Shown here: positions 1 through 8,964 of the stretch, in pieces | Layout: every line of letters starts with the position of its first letter | Position numbering within the stretch: position 1 is the first letter of the stretch | DNA from: Erythrobacter crassostreae | GTDB lineage: Bacteria; Pseudomonadota; Alphaproteobacteria; Sphingomonadales; Sphingomonadaceae | NCBI RefSeq assembly: GCF_019204045.1 | Contig: NZ_JAGSPC010000003.1 | Location: 1-64,000, forward strand | DNA length: 64,000 nucleotides | Reading direction: 5' to 3' | Position numbers and translations under genes: made by a program | The notes under the pieces: model-generated | The model's database searches: none | Told to the model about the DNA's origin: nothing | The model's input: the letters and a program-made list of their open reading frames with translations, nothing else

Positions 1-90
1 CGGGCTCATGCCAGTGTAGATCCCTTGCATTCGGCAATGACCGTAGGAATGACGGCAAAGCGCCAAAACCCCGTCCTCGTGGAGCGCGCC

Positions 91-1116
91 TTAGCCAGAG
101 CGGGGTTCGCGTGCAAGTTCCGGCACCTCTGGCGTTCGTAACCGTCCCAATGCGAGCCGGCCCAAATCGATCCACCCTTTAACCGAACGCATGTTGAGGC
201 AATCGATCCGGTAACGAGGCCGGATGCTGTCCATCCAGTCCGCCTTGTAAGGCTGATCACCTGTTCCGAAGTCGACTAGGGTTACACCGTCTTTGTCTAT
301 CACGTGCTCAAAGAGCGCCGCTGAAAGCGTGGTGCCCGCGGACAGGTTCTTGTGACTTTCGAGGTGGGCGAGCTTATGAATGTAGGCGATCCCGTTTTCG
401 ACAGTCCAGAACTGTGCGGCGATCGGCTCATCTTCGTAGAAGGCGAGCCCCAATCGCAAACGGCCAGCGTTCGATTCTTGATTTGCAAAGGCTTTCAGCA
501 TGGCCGGATTGCCCTCAGCAGGTTTCCAGCTTGCTGCATAAATCCGTTCGTATTGGTCCCATGCTTGGGCATCGAACGTGGTCAATACAGAAACGGAGAC
601 CTTCTTGGCCTTACGCTTTAGAGTAGTCCGGAGGCGACCGGGGCGCGATGCCCAGTATTCGGCAAAACTCCGCCTGTTCACGAACAAAATGTGATTGGTG
701 TCGCAAGTGGTCACTTCGACACGCCATCCGGCCGCCGCAAACGATCTGGCGAGGCGCGTTGCCGAACCATCCTCATCGGGGACCTGATCAAGTGTAGTTC
801 GGTGAAAGCGAGCTCTTAGATCACGGGCAATCGCTTGAAGCTTTGCATCCTGCAAAGCGTTGTCTGCGATCAGCGGCCGCCAGGTGAAACTGTACCAGTT
901 CCGCAGCGCTGATGCGCGGCCCTCGGTTGCCTGCAAAACAATCGCTGCCGAACCGGTCCCGTCATGTGCCGATACGACAAGAGGATCAAAACCGATGTCC
1001 TTGAGCAAGTCAAACCACTCTGGCCGATCAAACGGTGATGCCGCACACGAAGCCACATCTTGCAAAGACGGGCCTTGCAAGACGTTAACGCTATCGTGAT
1101 ACCTAACTTCAATCAC
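91..1116 (-). CDS. GNAT/BioF2-like acyltransferase
   Basis: Predicted cytosolic acyl or aminoacyl transferase of the GNAT_6 (BioF2-like, FemAB-related) fold, 341 aa. The C-terminal half has the usual core of this fold: a basic stretch (LKRKAKK) before the acceptor domain, then AQFW, YIHKLAH and VDFGTGDQPYK near the end. I chose the GTG at 1116 because GGAG sits 9 nt upstream; an in-frame GTG at 1131 has no convincing ribosome site. It is divergent from the acyl-CoA ligase, with only about 23 bp between start codons. Its position beside the XrtA cluster suggests modification of a polysaccharide or lipid precursor; the substrate is unknown. The family is clear, the role is inferred. Confidence 0.75.
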   Translation of the reverse strand: MIEVRYHDSVNVLQGPSLQDVASCAASPFDRPEWFDLLKDIGFDPLVVSAHDGTGSAAIVLQATEGRASALRNWYSFTWRPLIADNALQDAKLQAIARDLRARFHRTTLDQVPDEDGSATRLARSFAAAGWRVEVTTCDTNHILFVNRRSFAEYWASRPGRLRTTLKRKAKKVSVSVLTTFDAQAWDQYERIYAASWKPAEGNPAMLKAFANQESNAGRLRLGLAFYEDEPIAAQFWTVENGIAYIHKLAHLESHKNLSAGTTLSAALFEHVIDKDGVTLVDFGTGDQPYKADWMDSIRPRYRIDCLNMRSVKGWIDLGRLALGRLRTPEVPELAREPRSG

Positions 1117-1139
1117 CCAAATGTGCTCCACGGAACTTC

Positions 1140-2708
1140 ATGTCTAATCGACCAAAAACGAACGCTATCGAGCCAGATCCAGCACCGCGGCCACTTGATC
1201 ACCTGGCCGAGTTGGCGGGCGAGGGTGGTTACGGAGCGCGTCCGGCATTGGTCTTACGCGAAGGTGTGCTTAACCACGATGAGTTAAGACTGCGTGTCGA
1301 ACGGCTCGCAGGTTGGTTGGCCCGCGAACTGCCAGGCAAAGGCGCGAGGGTCGCGACATGGTCTGCCAAAGGCGAGCTGACGTGTCTGATGCCTCTCGCA
1401 GCGGCAAGAGCGGGCTTGGTCCATGTGCCCATCAATCCACTCCTCAAACGCGCCCAAGCGGCCCATATTCTCGCTGATAGCGGCGCGGTCATGCTGGTCG
1501 GCACCAAATCACGTATTGCTGCGCTCGAAGAAGGGGACGCACCGCCGAGCTGCGCAGTTTGGGAAGAAAGTGAATGTCTTGAGGCAGCGCAGAACGCAAG
1601 CTTGGCACATGGACCCTCAGAACGCGATCCGGGTGAGCTCACCGCGATTCTCTACACCAGTGGTTCTACCGGTCGCCCGAAAGGGGTGATGCTGAGCCAC
1701 GCAAACCTATGGCTCGGTGCCGTAAGTGTCGCGCATTACCTCGGCATTGCGCAAGACGATGTGACACTGGCCGTCCTGCCGCTGTCATTTGATTACGGTC
1801 AGAACCAACTGCTGTCGACATGGTTCGCTGGCGGCAGTGTTGTTCCGCTGGATTTCCTGTTTCCGCGCGATGTTGCAAAGGCGTGCGCGAAACACTCGAT
1901 TACAACCCTCGCGGCTGTGCCTCCGTTGTGGGTGCAATTGACGGAGATCGATTGGCCCGATGATGCAGTTTCATCGATGCGCCGCATGACCAATAGTGGC
2001 GGCGCTTTGACAACAGATCTGGTGCGCGATCTGCGCAAAATTTTTCCTGATTCCGATCTTTATGCGATGTACGGATTAACCGAAGCGTTCCGCTCGACAT
2101 ATCTCGATCCTGCGCTTGTGGAAAAGCATCCAACTTCAATGGGTAGGGCGATTCCTTTCGCAGAGATCCTAGTGATCAATGATAAGGGCGAAATTGCCTC
2201 TCCCGGATCCGAGGGTGAATTGGTTCACTGCGGTCCTTTGGTTGCGCAAGGATATTGGCAGGATTCGGAGCGAACAGCACAGCGGTTTAAACCTGCTCCG
2301 CTCCAGTCCCAATATGGCGGCACCGCGGTTTGGTCCGGTGATCGGGTTAAACGCGAAGAGAACGGATTGCTGTACTTTGTCGGACGCCGCGATGCGATGA
2401 TTAAAAGCGCAGGCAACCGTATCAGCCCGCAAGAGATTGAAGAAGCCGCCATCGCAACCGATCTTGTTGCCGAAGCGGTGGCTTTGGGGTTGCCCGATGC
2501 CCGTTTGGGTCATGCCGTGCATCTCGTTGTGCGCGGCGCTGAAAGCGCCGAAGAACGGTCCGAACTGCCCAAGATATTAAGACAGGAATTGCCCAACTTT
2601 ATGCAACCGCAAGCAATTCACTGGCGTGATGCGATGCCTCTCAATCCCAATGGAAAGATTGATCGTACGGCTCTTTATCGTGAACTTTCAGGAGAAGAGG
2701 CGGTATGA
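1140..2708 (+). CDS. Acyl-CoA ligase (AMP-forming), exosortase A system-associated
   Basis: Adenylate-forming enzyme of 522 aa that should activate a carboxylic acid with ATP for transfer to CoA or a carrier protein. The P-loop motif LYTSGSTGRPKG lies near residues 169-180, MYGLTEA near 310, the GDR motif of the hinge follows in the last third, and the C-terminal catalytic lysine is in NPNGKIDRTAL. Length and context match the PEP-CTERM/XrtA-linked ligase family. It overlaps the decarboxylase gene by 4 nt (ATGA), so the two are probably translationally coupled. The acyl carrier protein gene usually found in such clusters is absent here and may lie left of the window. Confidence 0.88.
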   Translation: MSNRPKTNAIEPDPAPRPLDHLAELAGEGGYGARPALVLREGVLNHDELRLRVERLAGWLARELPGKGARVATWSAKGELTCLMPLAAARAGLVHVPINPLLKRAQAAHILADSGAVMLVGTKSRIAALEEGDAPPSCAVWEESECLEAAQNASLAHGPSERDPGELTAILYTSGSTGRPKGVMLSHANLWLGAVSVAHYLGIAQDDVTLAVLPLSFDYGQNQLLSTWFAGGSVVPLDFLFPRDVAKACAKHSITTLAAVPPLWVQLTEIDWPDDAVSSMRRMTNSGGALTTDLVRDLRKIFPDSDLYAMYGLTEAFRSTYLDPALVEKHPTSMGRAIPFAEILVINDKGEIASPGSEGELVHCGPLVAQGYWQDSERTAQRFKPAPLQSQYGGTAVWSGDRVKREENGLLYFVGRRDAMIKSAGNRISPQEIEEAAIATDLVAEAVALGLPDARLGHAVHLVVRGAESAEERSELPKILRQELPNFMQPQAIHWRDAMPLNPNGKIDRTALYRELSGEEAV

Positions 2709-3937
2709 AGACCAAGCCACTTGGACCTATCCCCGCAGGATACATGGCGATTGACGGCGAGCTTGCGATCGCGGGCCGCAAAGCAAGCGAACTTGTCGAG
2801 CAAGCGGGCAGGACGCCGCTATTTGTTTATTCGCGCGAGCACTTGGATGCGCGCGTAGCCGATCTGCGAGCGGCTTTGCCGAGCCGCATCGGCGTAAACT
2901 ATGCGATCAAAGCAAATCCGCATCCCGATGTCGTCCGTCATATGGAGCCGCTGGTGGATGGCTTCGATATTGCATCGTCGGGCGAGTTGGCGATGACGGA
3001 AGCTGCGGGAATTGATGCGAAACGTGTCAGTTTTGCTGGGCCGGGCAAGCGCGATGATGAGTTGGAGGCCGCAATTGCAGCTGGGGTCACGCTCAATTGC
3101 GAATCAGAGGGTGAGGCAAAACGCTCGCTGATAATCGCCCATCGCATTGGCAAAACACCAAAGATCGCGATCCGCGTAAATCCGTCTTTCGAGCTTAAAG
3201 GTTCGGGGATGAAGATGGGTGGGGGCGCAAAGCAATTTGGCGTGGATGCGGACAAAGTCCCTGCGCTCGCCAAGAAAATCACCGCTCAAGGCGCCGAATG
3301 GCGCGGCTTGCATATTTTCACTGGCAGCCAGGCGCTGAATGCAGATGCAATCATAGAAGCGCAGTCTAACGTGCTGAATTTGGCGGTGGAACTTACGCAG
3401 GAAATCGGCAAGCCCTTGCCCAAGCTTAATATGGGCGGCGGCCTTGGTATTCCCTATTTCCCAGGCGATGAAGCGGTTGATCTAAAGGCAATCGGTGCTG
3501 CGCTGCATGAGCGGGTATCCGAACTTCCAGACGAGTTGGCCAATACGGAGCTGTGTCTTGAGCTAGGACGTTATCTGGTCGGAGAAGCGGGTGTGTATCT
3601 GTGCCGCGTGATTGATCGCAAAGAAAGCCACGGCACGACCTATCTCGTCACCGATGGCGGATTGCATCATCAGCTTGCTGCATCGGGGAACTTTGGCACA
3701 GTTGTAAGGCGCAATTATCCTGTTGCGATTGCGAGCCATTTTGATGCCGAGCCAGACGATGTAGTTAACGTCGTCGGGTGTCTCTGCACACCGCTGGACC
3801 GGCTTGCAGATTTTGCGCACCTTCCGCGTGCGGAGGTTGGCGATCTGGTCGCGGTATTCTGTGCCGGTGCTTATGGAGCGACCGCCTCACCCTCGGCATT
3901 TCTGGGGCACGGGCCAGCGGCGGAGCTGCTTACCTAG
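2705..3937 (+). CDS. PLP-dependent decarboxylase, exosortase A system-associated
   Basis: Fold-type III (alanine racemase-like) PLP decarboxylase of 410 aa, related to diaminopimelate/ornithine decarboxylases. The PLP lysine is Lys69 in NYAIKAN. The family's HxGSQ-type motif appears as IFTGSQ, GGGLGIPYF follows in the phosphate-binding region, and CGAYG-like CAGAYGATASP is near the C terminus. It is the usual partner of the acyl-CoA ligase in XrtA clusters, probably supplying an amine building block. The physiological substrate is not known for this family. Confidence 0.88.
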   Translation: MKTKPLGPIPAGYMAIDGELAIAGRKASELVEQAGRTPLFVYSREHLDARVADLRAALPSRIGVNYAIKANPHPDVVRHMEPLVDGFDIASSGELAMTEAAGIDAKRVSFAGPGKRDDELEAAIAAGVTLNCESEGEAKRSLIIAHRIGKTPKIAIRVNPSFELKGSGMKMGGGAKQFGVDADKVPALAKKITAQGAEWRGLHIFTGSQALNADAIIEAQSNVLNLAVELTQEIGKPLPKLNMGGGLGIPYFPGDEAVDLKAIGAALHERVSELPDELANTELCLELGRYLVGEAGVYLCRVIDRKESHGTTYLVTDGGLHHQLAASGNFGTVVRRNYPVAIASHFDAEPDDVVNVVGCLCTPLDRLADFAHLPRAEVGDLVAVFCAGAYGATASPSAFLGHGPAAELLT

Positions 3938-4124
3938 GTTTACGTTAACGCCTGTTAAACCTTTGTCCCGAAACGGGATAGGAAGCGAAATCGGGCGATA
4001 TCACTAATATTATGTTCACCATTTTCAGCCAGAGAGATCGGGTCATTCGCGTGCCCCGGTACAGCAGGTCGCTCCTGCATCCACGTATCGAGGGCCGCCG
4101 AACCAAGGCCAAGGATACGTATCG
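3938..4124. promoter_or_regulatory. Leader region before the export operon, with inverted repeats
   Basis: 187 bp between the decarboxylase stop and the wza-like start. It holds GTTAAC-type repeats around 3944-3960, a perfect 5-bp inverted repeat with a 3-nt loop (TCCCG at 3966-3970, CGGGA at 3974-3978), an AT-rich TAATATTAT stretch near 4006-4014 that could be a -10 element, and a second inverted repeat (GCAGG 4064-4068, CCTGC 4074-4078) in the presumed leader. This suggests a separate, regulated promoter for the export genes. No T-tract follows the first hairpin, so it is not a convincing terminator. The regulator is unknown. Confidence 0.4.
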
Positions 4125-4772
4125 ATGCTTAATTCGCTGTCTCTCACCCGTCTCGCTGCACTTGTCGCGGCTCCGCTCGCGTTAGCCGCGTGCGCTGGAG
4201 GTCCAAGCACCCAACTGCCGCCTGCCACGTTCACAACCGGAACGAATGAAGCCCCGACCGAGAATTACATCCTGGGGCCTCTTGATCAGATCACCGTTCA
4301 TGTTTGGCGGAATCCGGAACTGTCAGCGGAAGATATTCAAGTCCGGCCTGATGGCCGAATCACGATTCCGTTGGTTCAGGACATGGTCGCCGTGGGCAAG
4401 ACCCCGACACAGCTTCAGGACGATATTAAGGAAGAGCTGAGCGAGTATATCGAGCAGCCAATCGTTTCTGTCATTGTGAATGAGTTCAACGGCGCCTTGC
4501 CGCAGCAAATCCGGATCACTGGTGCCGGTGCAGAGCCTGCCGCTCTTGCTTACCGGGCGAACATGACCGTGCTCGACGCGATGATCGCTGTTGGCGGTTT
4601 GGGCGAGTTTGCCGCTGGAAACCGGGCCACTTTGACGCGCTTCGACGCGGAGCTCGACAAGAACGTGACATATCGGCTGCGCCTGAAAGATCTCCTGAAC
4701 AAAGGTGATCCCAGCGCCAACGTCGCTCTGAAACCGGGCGATACCATTTCTATTCCGGAGAGCCGTTTCTAA
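4125..4772 (+). CDS. XrtA-system polysaccharide export lipoprotein (Wza-like)
   Basis: Outer-membrane polysaccharide export protein of 215 aa. It starts with a lipoprotein signal ending in a lipobox (LALAAC, Cys near 22). A Poly_export domain follows (YILGPLDQITVHVWRNPELS, then VRPDGRITIPLV), and then a SLBB-like segment starting IRITGAGAEPAALAYR. It is shorter than E. coli Wza, as is usual for the XrtA/PEP-CTERM version. An AAGGA-type ribosome site precedes the ATG. It is followed 15 nt later by the chain-length gene, forming an export unit with it. Confidence 0.9.
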   Translation: MLNSLSLTRLAALVAAPLALAACAGGPSTQLPPATFTTGTNEAPTENYILGPLDQITVHVWRNPELSAEDIQVRPDGRITIPLVQDMVAVGKTPTQLQDDIKEELSEYIEQPIVSVIVNEFNGALPQQIRITGAGAEPAALAYRANMTVLDAMIAVGGLGEFAAGNRATLTRFDAELDKNVTYRLRLKDLLNKGDPSANVALKPGDTISIPESRF

Positions 4773-4787
4773 CGGGCGCGCTGATTT

Positions 4788-6311
4788 ATGAACGAGATTA
4801 TCGAAGAACTGCGCTCGGCGCTCTATTCGGTCTGGCATCGCCGCTGGATCGCAATTGCTGTTGCGTGGGGCGTTTGCCTGCTGGGCTGGCTGGCGGTTTC
4901 GACCATTCCCAATTCCTACGAATCGAAGGCGCGCATCTACGTTGACGAAGAAGATGTGCTTTCGGACCAATTGGACATTGCCGGTGATGGTCGTGATGAA
5001 ATCATGAAGGTTCGCCAAACTCTGGTCAGCACGAAAAACCTGAAAAAGGTGATCAGCTCGACTAAGCTGGGCGAAGAAATCACTGAAACAACGCAAATGG
5101 ACGCGGCCGTTGCCGACCTTGCGGAGCGTGTCGAAGTTACGAGCCAGCAGGACAACCTGTTTGAAATCGTCGCGACGGTTGGCGAAGGCCGCTTGTCCGA
5201 CGCAGAGAACGCGGTGCTCGCGCGCAATGTAGTCCAGAAACTGCTCGATATTTTTCGTGAAGAACACATTTCTGGCAGCCGCGCGAGCATCAACAGCGCG
5301 ATCGCCGAATTAGACGATCAGCTCGAAGAGCGCAGGGCAGAGCTTGAAGCGGCTGAAGAGCGCCGCTTGGCTTTTGAAGCACAGTATCCTGAATTGATTG
5401 GCGGCACCACGACCCTTTCTACGAAGATACAGCAAGCACGAACCGAGCTTCGCGATATCGACGCCAATCTAGCCGCTGCGACCAGCTCTTTGGCCGCGAT
5501 TAATGGTCAGCTTGGGAACACCCCTCGCACCATTGCGGGCGGACCGAATGCCACCGGACCGCGCGCTGCATTGTTGCAGGCGCAAGGCCAACTTGCAGAA
5601 TTGCGCGGGCGCGGCCTGAAAGACGGTCACCCTGATGTTATCGCCACAACCAAGCAGGTCGTATTGCTGCGTCAACAGGTTGAAAACGCTGGACCTGATT
5701 CAGATGCTGGCACGCCAAATCCCGCATATTCATCGCTGGTGGCGATCCGTTCGGACCGCCAGGCATCGGTCGAATCTCTTCAAGCCCGCCGCGCCGCGTT
5801 GCAATCGACGGTTGCAACATTGATGGCGAGTCAGGCGAGTGAGCCAGAAGTCGCTGCCGAAGCGAACCGCATCAGCCGCGACTATGAAGTGCTTCAGAAG
5901 AACTACGAAGATCGCCTTCAGGATCGCGAAGAGCTTCGCACGCGCGGCAATGTTGAGGACGAGACCAGCCAGTTCAAATTCGACCTGATTGACCCTCCTG
6001 TCGTGCCGCAGAAACCCGCTGCGCCCAACCGCCCTCTATTGCTGCTGGGCGTCTTGATTGTGGGTCTCGGCGCGGGCGGGGCTGTTGCCTATGGGCTCGG
6101 CCAGCTGAAATCGAGTTTTGCCACACCGCAAAAGCTTGAACGTACATTCGATATGCCGGTGATCGGGTCCATCTCGCTCACCATTTCCGAAGCCGCGCGC
6201 TCGCTTCAAAAGCGGCGTTTCAAACAATTCGCCGGGGCCTGTGCAGGGCTTGTCGGAGTGTTTGTGATTCTGCTCGCGATCGAGGTTGTCTCGGTCGGAA
6301 CAGTCGCGTGA
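4788..6311 (+). CDS. XrtA-system polysaccharide chain-length determinant (Wzc/Wzz-like)
   Basis: Inner-membrane polysaccharide co-polymerase of 507 aa. There is a transmembrane helix near residues 20-38 and a long periplasmic coiled-coil region (about 180-400, rich in ELDDQLEERRAELEAAEERR-type heptads). Two hydrophobic segments follow near 417-437 and 483-502. Unlike E. coli Wzc it has no kinase domain; the kinase is the next gene. The PxxP-type motif of this family appears as PPVVPQKPAAPNRP before the second helix. It should set polymer length and couple synthesis to the export lipoprotein. Confidence 0.9.
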   Translation: MNEIIEELRSALYSVWHRRWIAIAVAWGVCLLGWLAVSTIPNSYESKARIYVDEEDVLSDQLDIAGDGRDEIMKVRQTLVSTKNLKKVISSTKLGEEITETTQMDAAVADLAERVEVTSQQDNLFEIVATVGEGRLSDAENAVLARNVVQKLLDIFREEHISGSRASINSAIAELDDQLEERRAELEAAEERRLAFEAQYPELIGGTTTLSTKIQQARTELRDIDANLAAATSSLAAINGQLGNTPRTIAGGPNATGPRAALLQAQGQLAELRGRGLKDGHPDVIATTKQVVLLRQQVENAGPDSDAGTPNPAYSSLVAIRSDRQASVESLQARRAALQSTVATLMASQASEPEVAAEANRISRDYEVLQKNYEDRLQDREELRTRGNVEDETSQFKFDLIDPPVVPQKPAAPNRPLLLLGVLIVGLGAGGAVAYGLGQLKSSFATPQKLERTFDMPVIGSISLTISEAARSLQKRRFKQFAGACAGLVGVFVILLAIEVVSVGTVA

Positions 6312-6333
6312 TCGGGCTCGGAGGACACAGAGA

Positions 6334-7326
6334 ATGACCGAACAGAGCAAGATCAATAAAGATACCGCAAAGCGGGCTTCACTGTTGGAGCGTGCAGATC
6401 GCGTATTTGGGTTGGACAATCTTGGCCCGGCCAAAGTACCGACCAATTTGCCTAAGCCAAGCAGGCCGCAAGTTAAGCCGCAGCCGGCCCAGGCTCAGCC
6501 TGCGCCACCGGCTGCGCGCATTCCAACGGGCATGCAAGCTCCTGTAGAGGTCGCCCCGCAAGTGGCCCCTGAACCGGAGCCAGAACCGGCTGTAAGCCTT
6601 TCCGGCCCATATCAGGATATCGAACGCTGGAACCTGCAGGATGCGGGCCTGATCGTTCCGGAAAATCCGGTAACAGCGCTTCTCGAAGAGTTCCGTATCG
6701 TGAAGCGGGACATCATTGCTGATGCGCGCGTCAGGCGTGACGCCAAACAGCGCCGCATTCTGGTTTGCTCCCCGCATCAGGGCGAAGGTAAAACCTATTG
6801 CGCGATCAATCTCGCAATCGCACTTGCCGCCGAACGCGATGCCGAGGTTTTGCTGGTCGATGCAGATGTGATCCGACCTTCTGTCGCCAAACGTTTGGGG
6901 ATTGAAGCAGGACGCGGCCTTATGGATGCATTGGCCAATCCGTCACTTCGCCCGGAAAAGCTTGCGATCAAGACCGATATCGAAGGGCTGTTTATTCTGC
7001 CAGCCGGCACTACCAGCGCGAACGATTCTGAACTGCTGGCAAGCGAGCACACCGGTGAAATTCTTGACCGTCTAACCCGCGGTGCGCCCAACCGTTACGT
7101 CATATTCGATACGCCGCCTGCGCTTGCTGCGTCGGCTGCAGCCGAACTGGCAGCGCATGTGGGCCAAACGGTCCTTGTCGTTCGTGCCGATGAAACAAGT
7201 CGCGCTGCGCTTGAAGACGCTCAGCAACTTCTTTCGGCCTGCCCGAATATCAAACTGTTGCTCAACGCAACGCATTTCAGTCCGTCCGGTCGCCGCTTTG
7301 GCGATTATGGCGAAAGTGAGGAATGA
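6334..7326 (+). CDS. XrtA-associated tyrosine autokinase (CpsD/CapB-like)
   Basis: BY-kinase ATPase of 330 aa that should regulate polysaccharide polymerisation by autophosphorylation. Walker A is in PHQGEGKTYCAIN, Walker A' in VLLVDADVIRPS and Walker B in YVIFDTPPA. The N-terminal 100 residues are Pro/Ala-rich and probably unstructured. I chose the ATG at 6334 because a GGAGG lies just upstream. The C terminus ends GDYGESEE with one tyrosine, where related kinases carry a Tyr cluster, so the phosphorylation code may be reduced. The gene lies immediately after the chain-length gene and overlaps the following reading frame. Confidence 0.88.
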   Translation: MTEQSKINKDTAKRASLLERADRVFGLDNLGPAKVPTNLPKPSRPQVKPQPAQAQPAPPAARIPTGMQAPVEVAPQVAPEPEPEPAVSLSGPYQDIERWNLQDAGLIVPENPVTALLEEFRIVKRDIIADARVRRDAKQRRILVCSPHQGEGKTYCAINLAIALAAERDAEVLLVDADVIRPSVAKRLGIEAGRGLMDALANPSLRPEKLAIKTDIEGLFILPAGTTSANDSELLASEHTGEILDRLTRGAPNRYVIFDTPPALAASAAAELAAHVGQTVLVVRADETSRAALEDAQQLLSACPNIKLLLNATHFSPSGRRFGDYGESEE

Positions 7327-7328
7327 TC

Positions 7329-8945
7329 ATGAAGAACATTCGCACCTGCTTACTCGTTGGCGCTGCAAGCGCTCTTTTTGCTACATCAGCCAATGCTCAG
7401 GAAGCAGAAGACGCCCCGCGCGTTGTTTCTGTCCAGCCTTACATTGAGGTCAACCAGATCCTGTCCGCAGAATTGCAGCCGGGTGATGACGTTGTAACCT
7501 TCACACAGGTCGCTGCCGGCATCGATGTGAATGCTCAGGGCCGCAACAGCGGCGCCTCGGTATCGGTCCGGTATGAGCGCAATATCGGCTACGGCGATGA
7601 TGCTGTCGATACCAACACTGTCAGCGGTATTGCGCGGGGCTATGTCTCTTTGATCCCGCGGGCTTTGACATTTGAGGCTGGTGGTTTGGCTAGCCGCACC
7701 CGCGTTGATGGCGGCGGAGCTGTTTCGCCGAACCCCCAAGTTAGTGAAGACGCTGCTAGTCAGCTTTACAGTGTATATGCCGGGCCTAGCCTGAGCACTC
7801 AGGTCGGCTCGGTTGAAGTCTCTGGCCTTGCACGCGTCGGCTATAACCGGTTCGAAGCCGATAACACGGTGTTCGATCAGAACGGCGATCCGGTCGATGT
7901 GTTTGACGACAGTGTTACGTACAATGCCCAATTGCGGGCAGGGACGCGGGCTGGCGATCCATTGCCAGTTGGTGTCGGTGTAACGGGCGGCTTCTATCAG
8001 GAAGACATTTCCAACCTCGATCAGCGTGTTCGTGACGTATACGTTCGCGGTGATTTGACCTTGCCGGTAACGGACTCGCTCGCTTTGGTCGGCGGTGTCG
8101 GTTACGAAAATGTCGAAGTGTCGAGCCGCGATGCACTGCGCGATGTGAACGGTGATCTGGTTCGCGATGCTGCGGGACGCCTTGTCACAGACGAAGCATC
8201 ACCGCGTATCCTTGCATTTGATGTGGACGGCTTGCTTTGGGACGTTGGCGTGCTCTGGCGTCCAAGTGCGCGCACATCGCTCGCTGCGAGTGTCGGGCGT
8301 CGGTACGATTCAACGACCTACTACGGCAGCTTTGCCTACGCACCAAGCAGCCGCAGTTCCTTCAACGTCAATGTTTACGACGGTGTGAGCGGATTTGGCG
8401 GACGTTTGAACAACGCGCTTGCCGATTTGGGCACTGACTTTGATGTCTTGCGCAATCCGGTATCAGGTGACTTTGGCGGACTTGTCAGCGGACAAGAAGG
8501 CTCTGGCCTCGTCAATTCGCTCGGTTCGGTCCGTTCGTCCGCATTCCGTGGCCGCGGTGTCAACGCCAGCTATCAACGCAACATTGGCACAGCCACTGCC
8601 GTGATCGGCGCAGGCTATGACCGCCGCGAGTTTATCGGCGCAGAAGGCACAGTGCTTGAAGCGGTCGATGGCGTGATCGATGAAAGCTACTACATCGCCG
8701 GCGGCATCAACCGTCCGATTGGTCGCAGCGCGACCTTTGCGGCCAATGCGTACGTCAACTGGTTCGATAGCGGCACAGACAATGGCGATGCGACAGGCTT
8801 TGGCGCTTCGGCGGCCTATGGCCGTTCGCTGACCAACAAGCTGACCGCCCGCGCGGCGCTCTCTGTTGACTACATCGATAGCGACTTCACCGACGAAGAT
8901 TTCGCCACCGCAACTGCGCTGCTTGGCCTGCGCTACAACTTCTGA
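7329..8945 (+). CDS. Beta-barrel outer membrane protein of the XrtA cluster
   Basis: Secreted outer-membrane beta-barrel of 538 aa, resembling the putative beta-barrel porin 2 (BBP2) proteins found in PEP-CTERM exopolysaccharide loci. A signal peptide ends at ANAQ near residue 24. The rest shows alternating aromatic/polar strands and ends in LLGLRYNF, the terminal Phe typical of BAM substrates. I prefer the ATG at 7329: GAGGA lies 6 nt upstream of it, while the overlapping ATG at 7323 would have no spacing. It may form the export pore or anchor the polymer at the surface; the precise role is unproven. Confidence 0.82.
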   Translation: MKNIRTCLLVGAASALFATSANAQEAEDAPRVVSVQPYIEVNQILSAELQPGDDVVTFTQVAAGIDVNAQGRNSGASVSVRYERNIGYGDDAVDTNTVSGIARGYVSLIPRALTFEAGGLASRTRVDGGGAVSPNPQVSEDAASQLYSVYAGPSLSTQVGSVEVSGLARVGYNRFEADNTVFDQNGDPVDVFDDSVTYNAQLRAGTRAGDPLPVGVGVTGGFYQEDISNLDQRVRDVYVRGDLTLPVTDSLALVGGVGYENVEVSSRDALRDVNGDLVRDAAGRLVTDEASPRILAFDVDGLLWDVGVLWRPSARTSLAASVGRRYDSTTYYGSFAYAPSSRSSFNVNVYDGVSGFGGRLNNALADLGTDFDVLRNPVSGDFGGLVSGQEGSGLVNSLGSVRSSAFRGRGVNASYQRNIGTATAVIGAGYDRREFIGAEGTVLEAVDGVIDESYYIAGGINRPIGRSATFAANAYVNWFDSGTDNGDATGFGASAAYGRSLTNKLTARAALSVDYIDSDFTDEDFATATALLGLRYNF

Positions 8946-8964
8946 TCTTTGGAGCTACACACTC

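Noticed and set aside
1..90. Possible gene end at the left edge
   Set aside because: No frame with coding character could be recognised in these 90 bases.
4323..5267. 314-codon minus-strand frame opposite the wza- and wzc-like genes
   Set aside because: It is antisense to two well-supported genes and has no recognisable motif.
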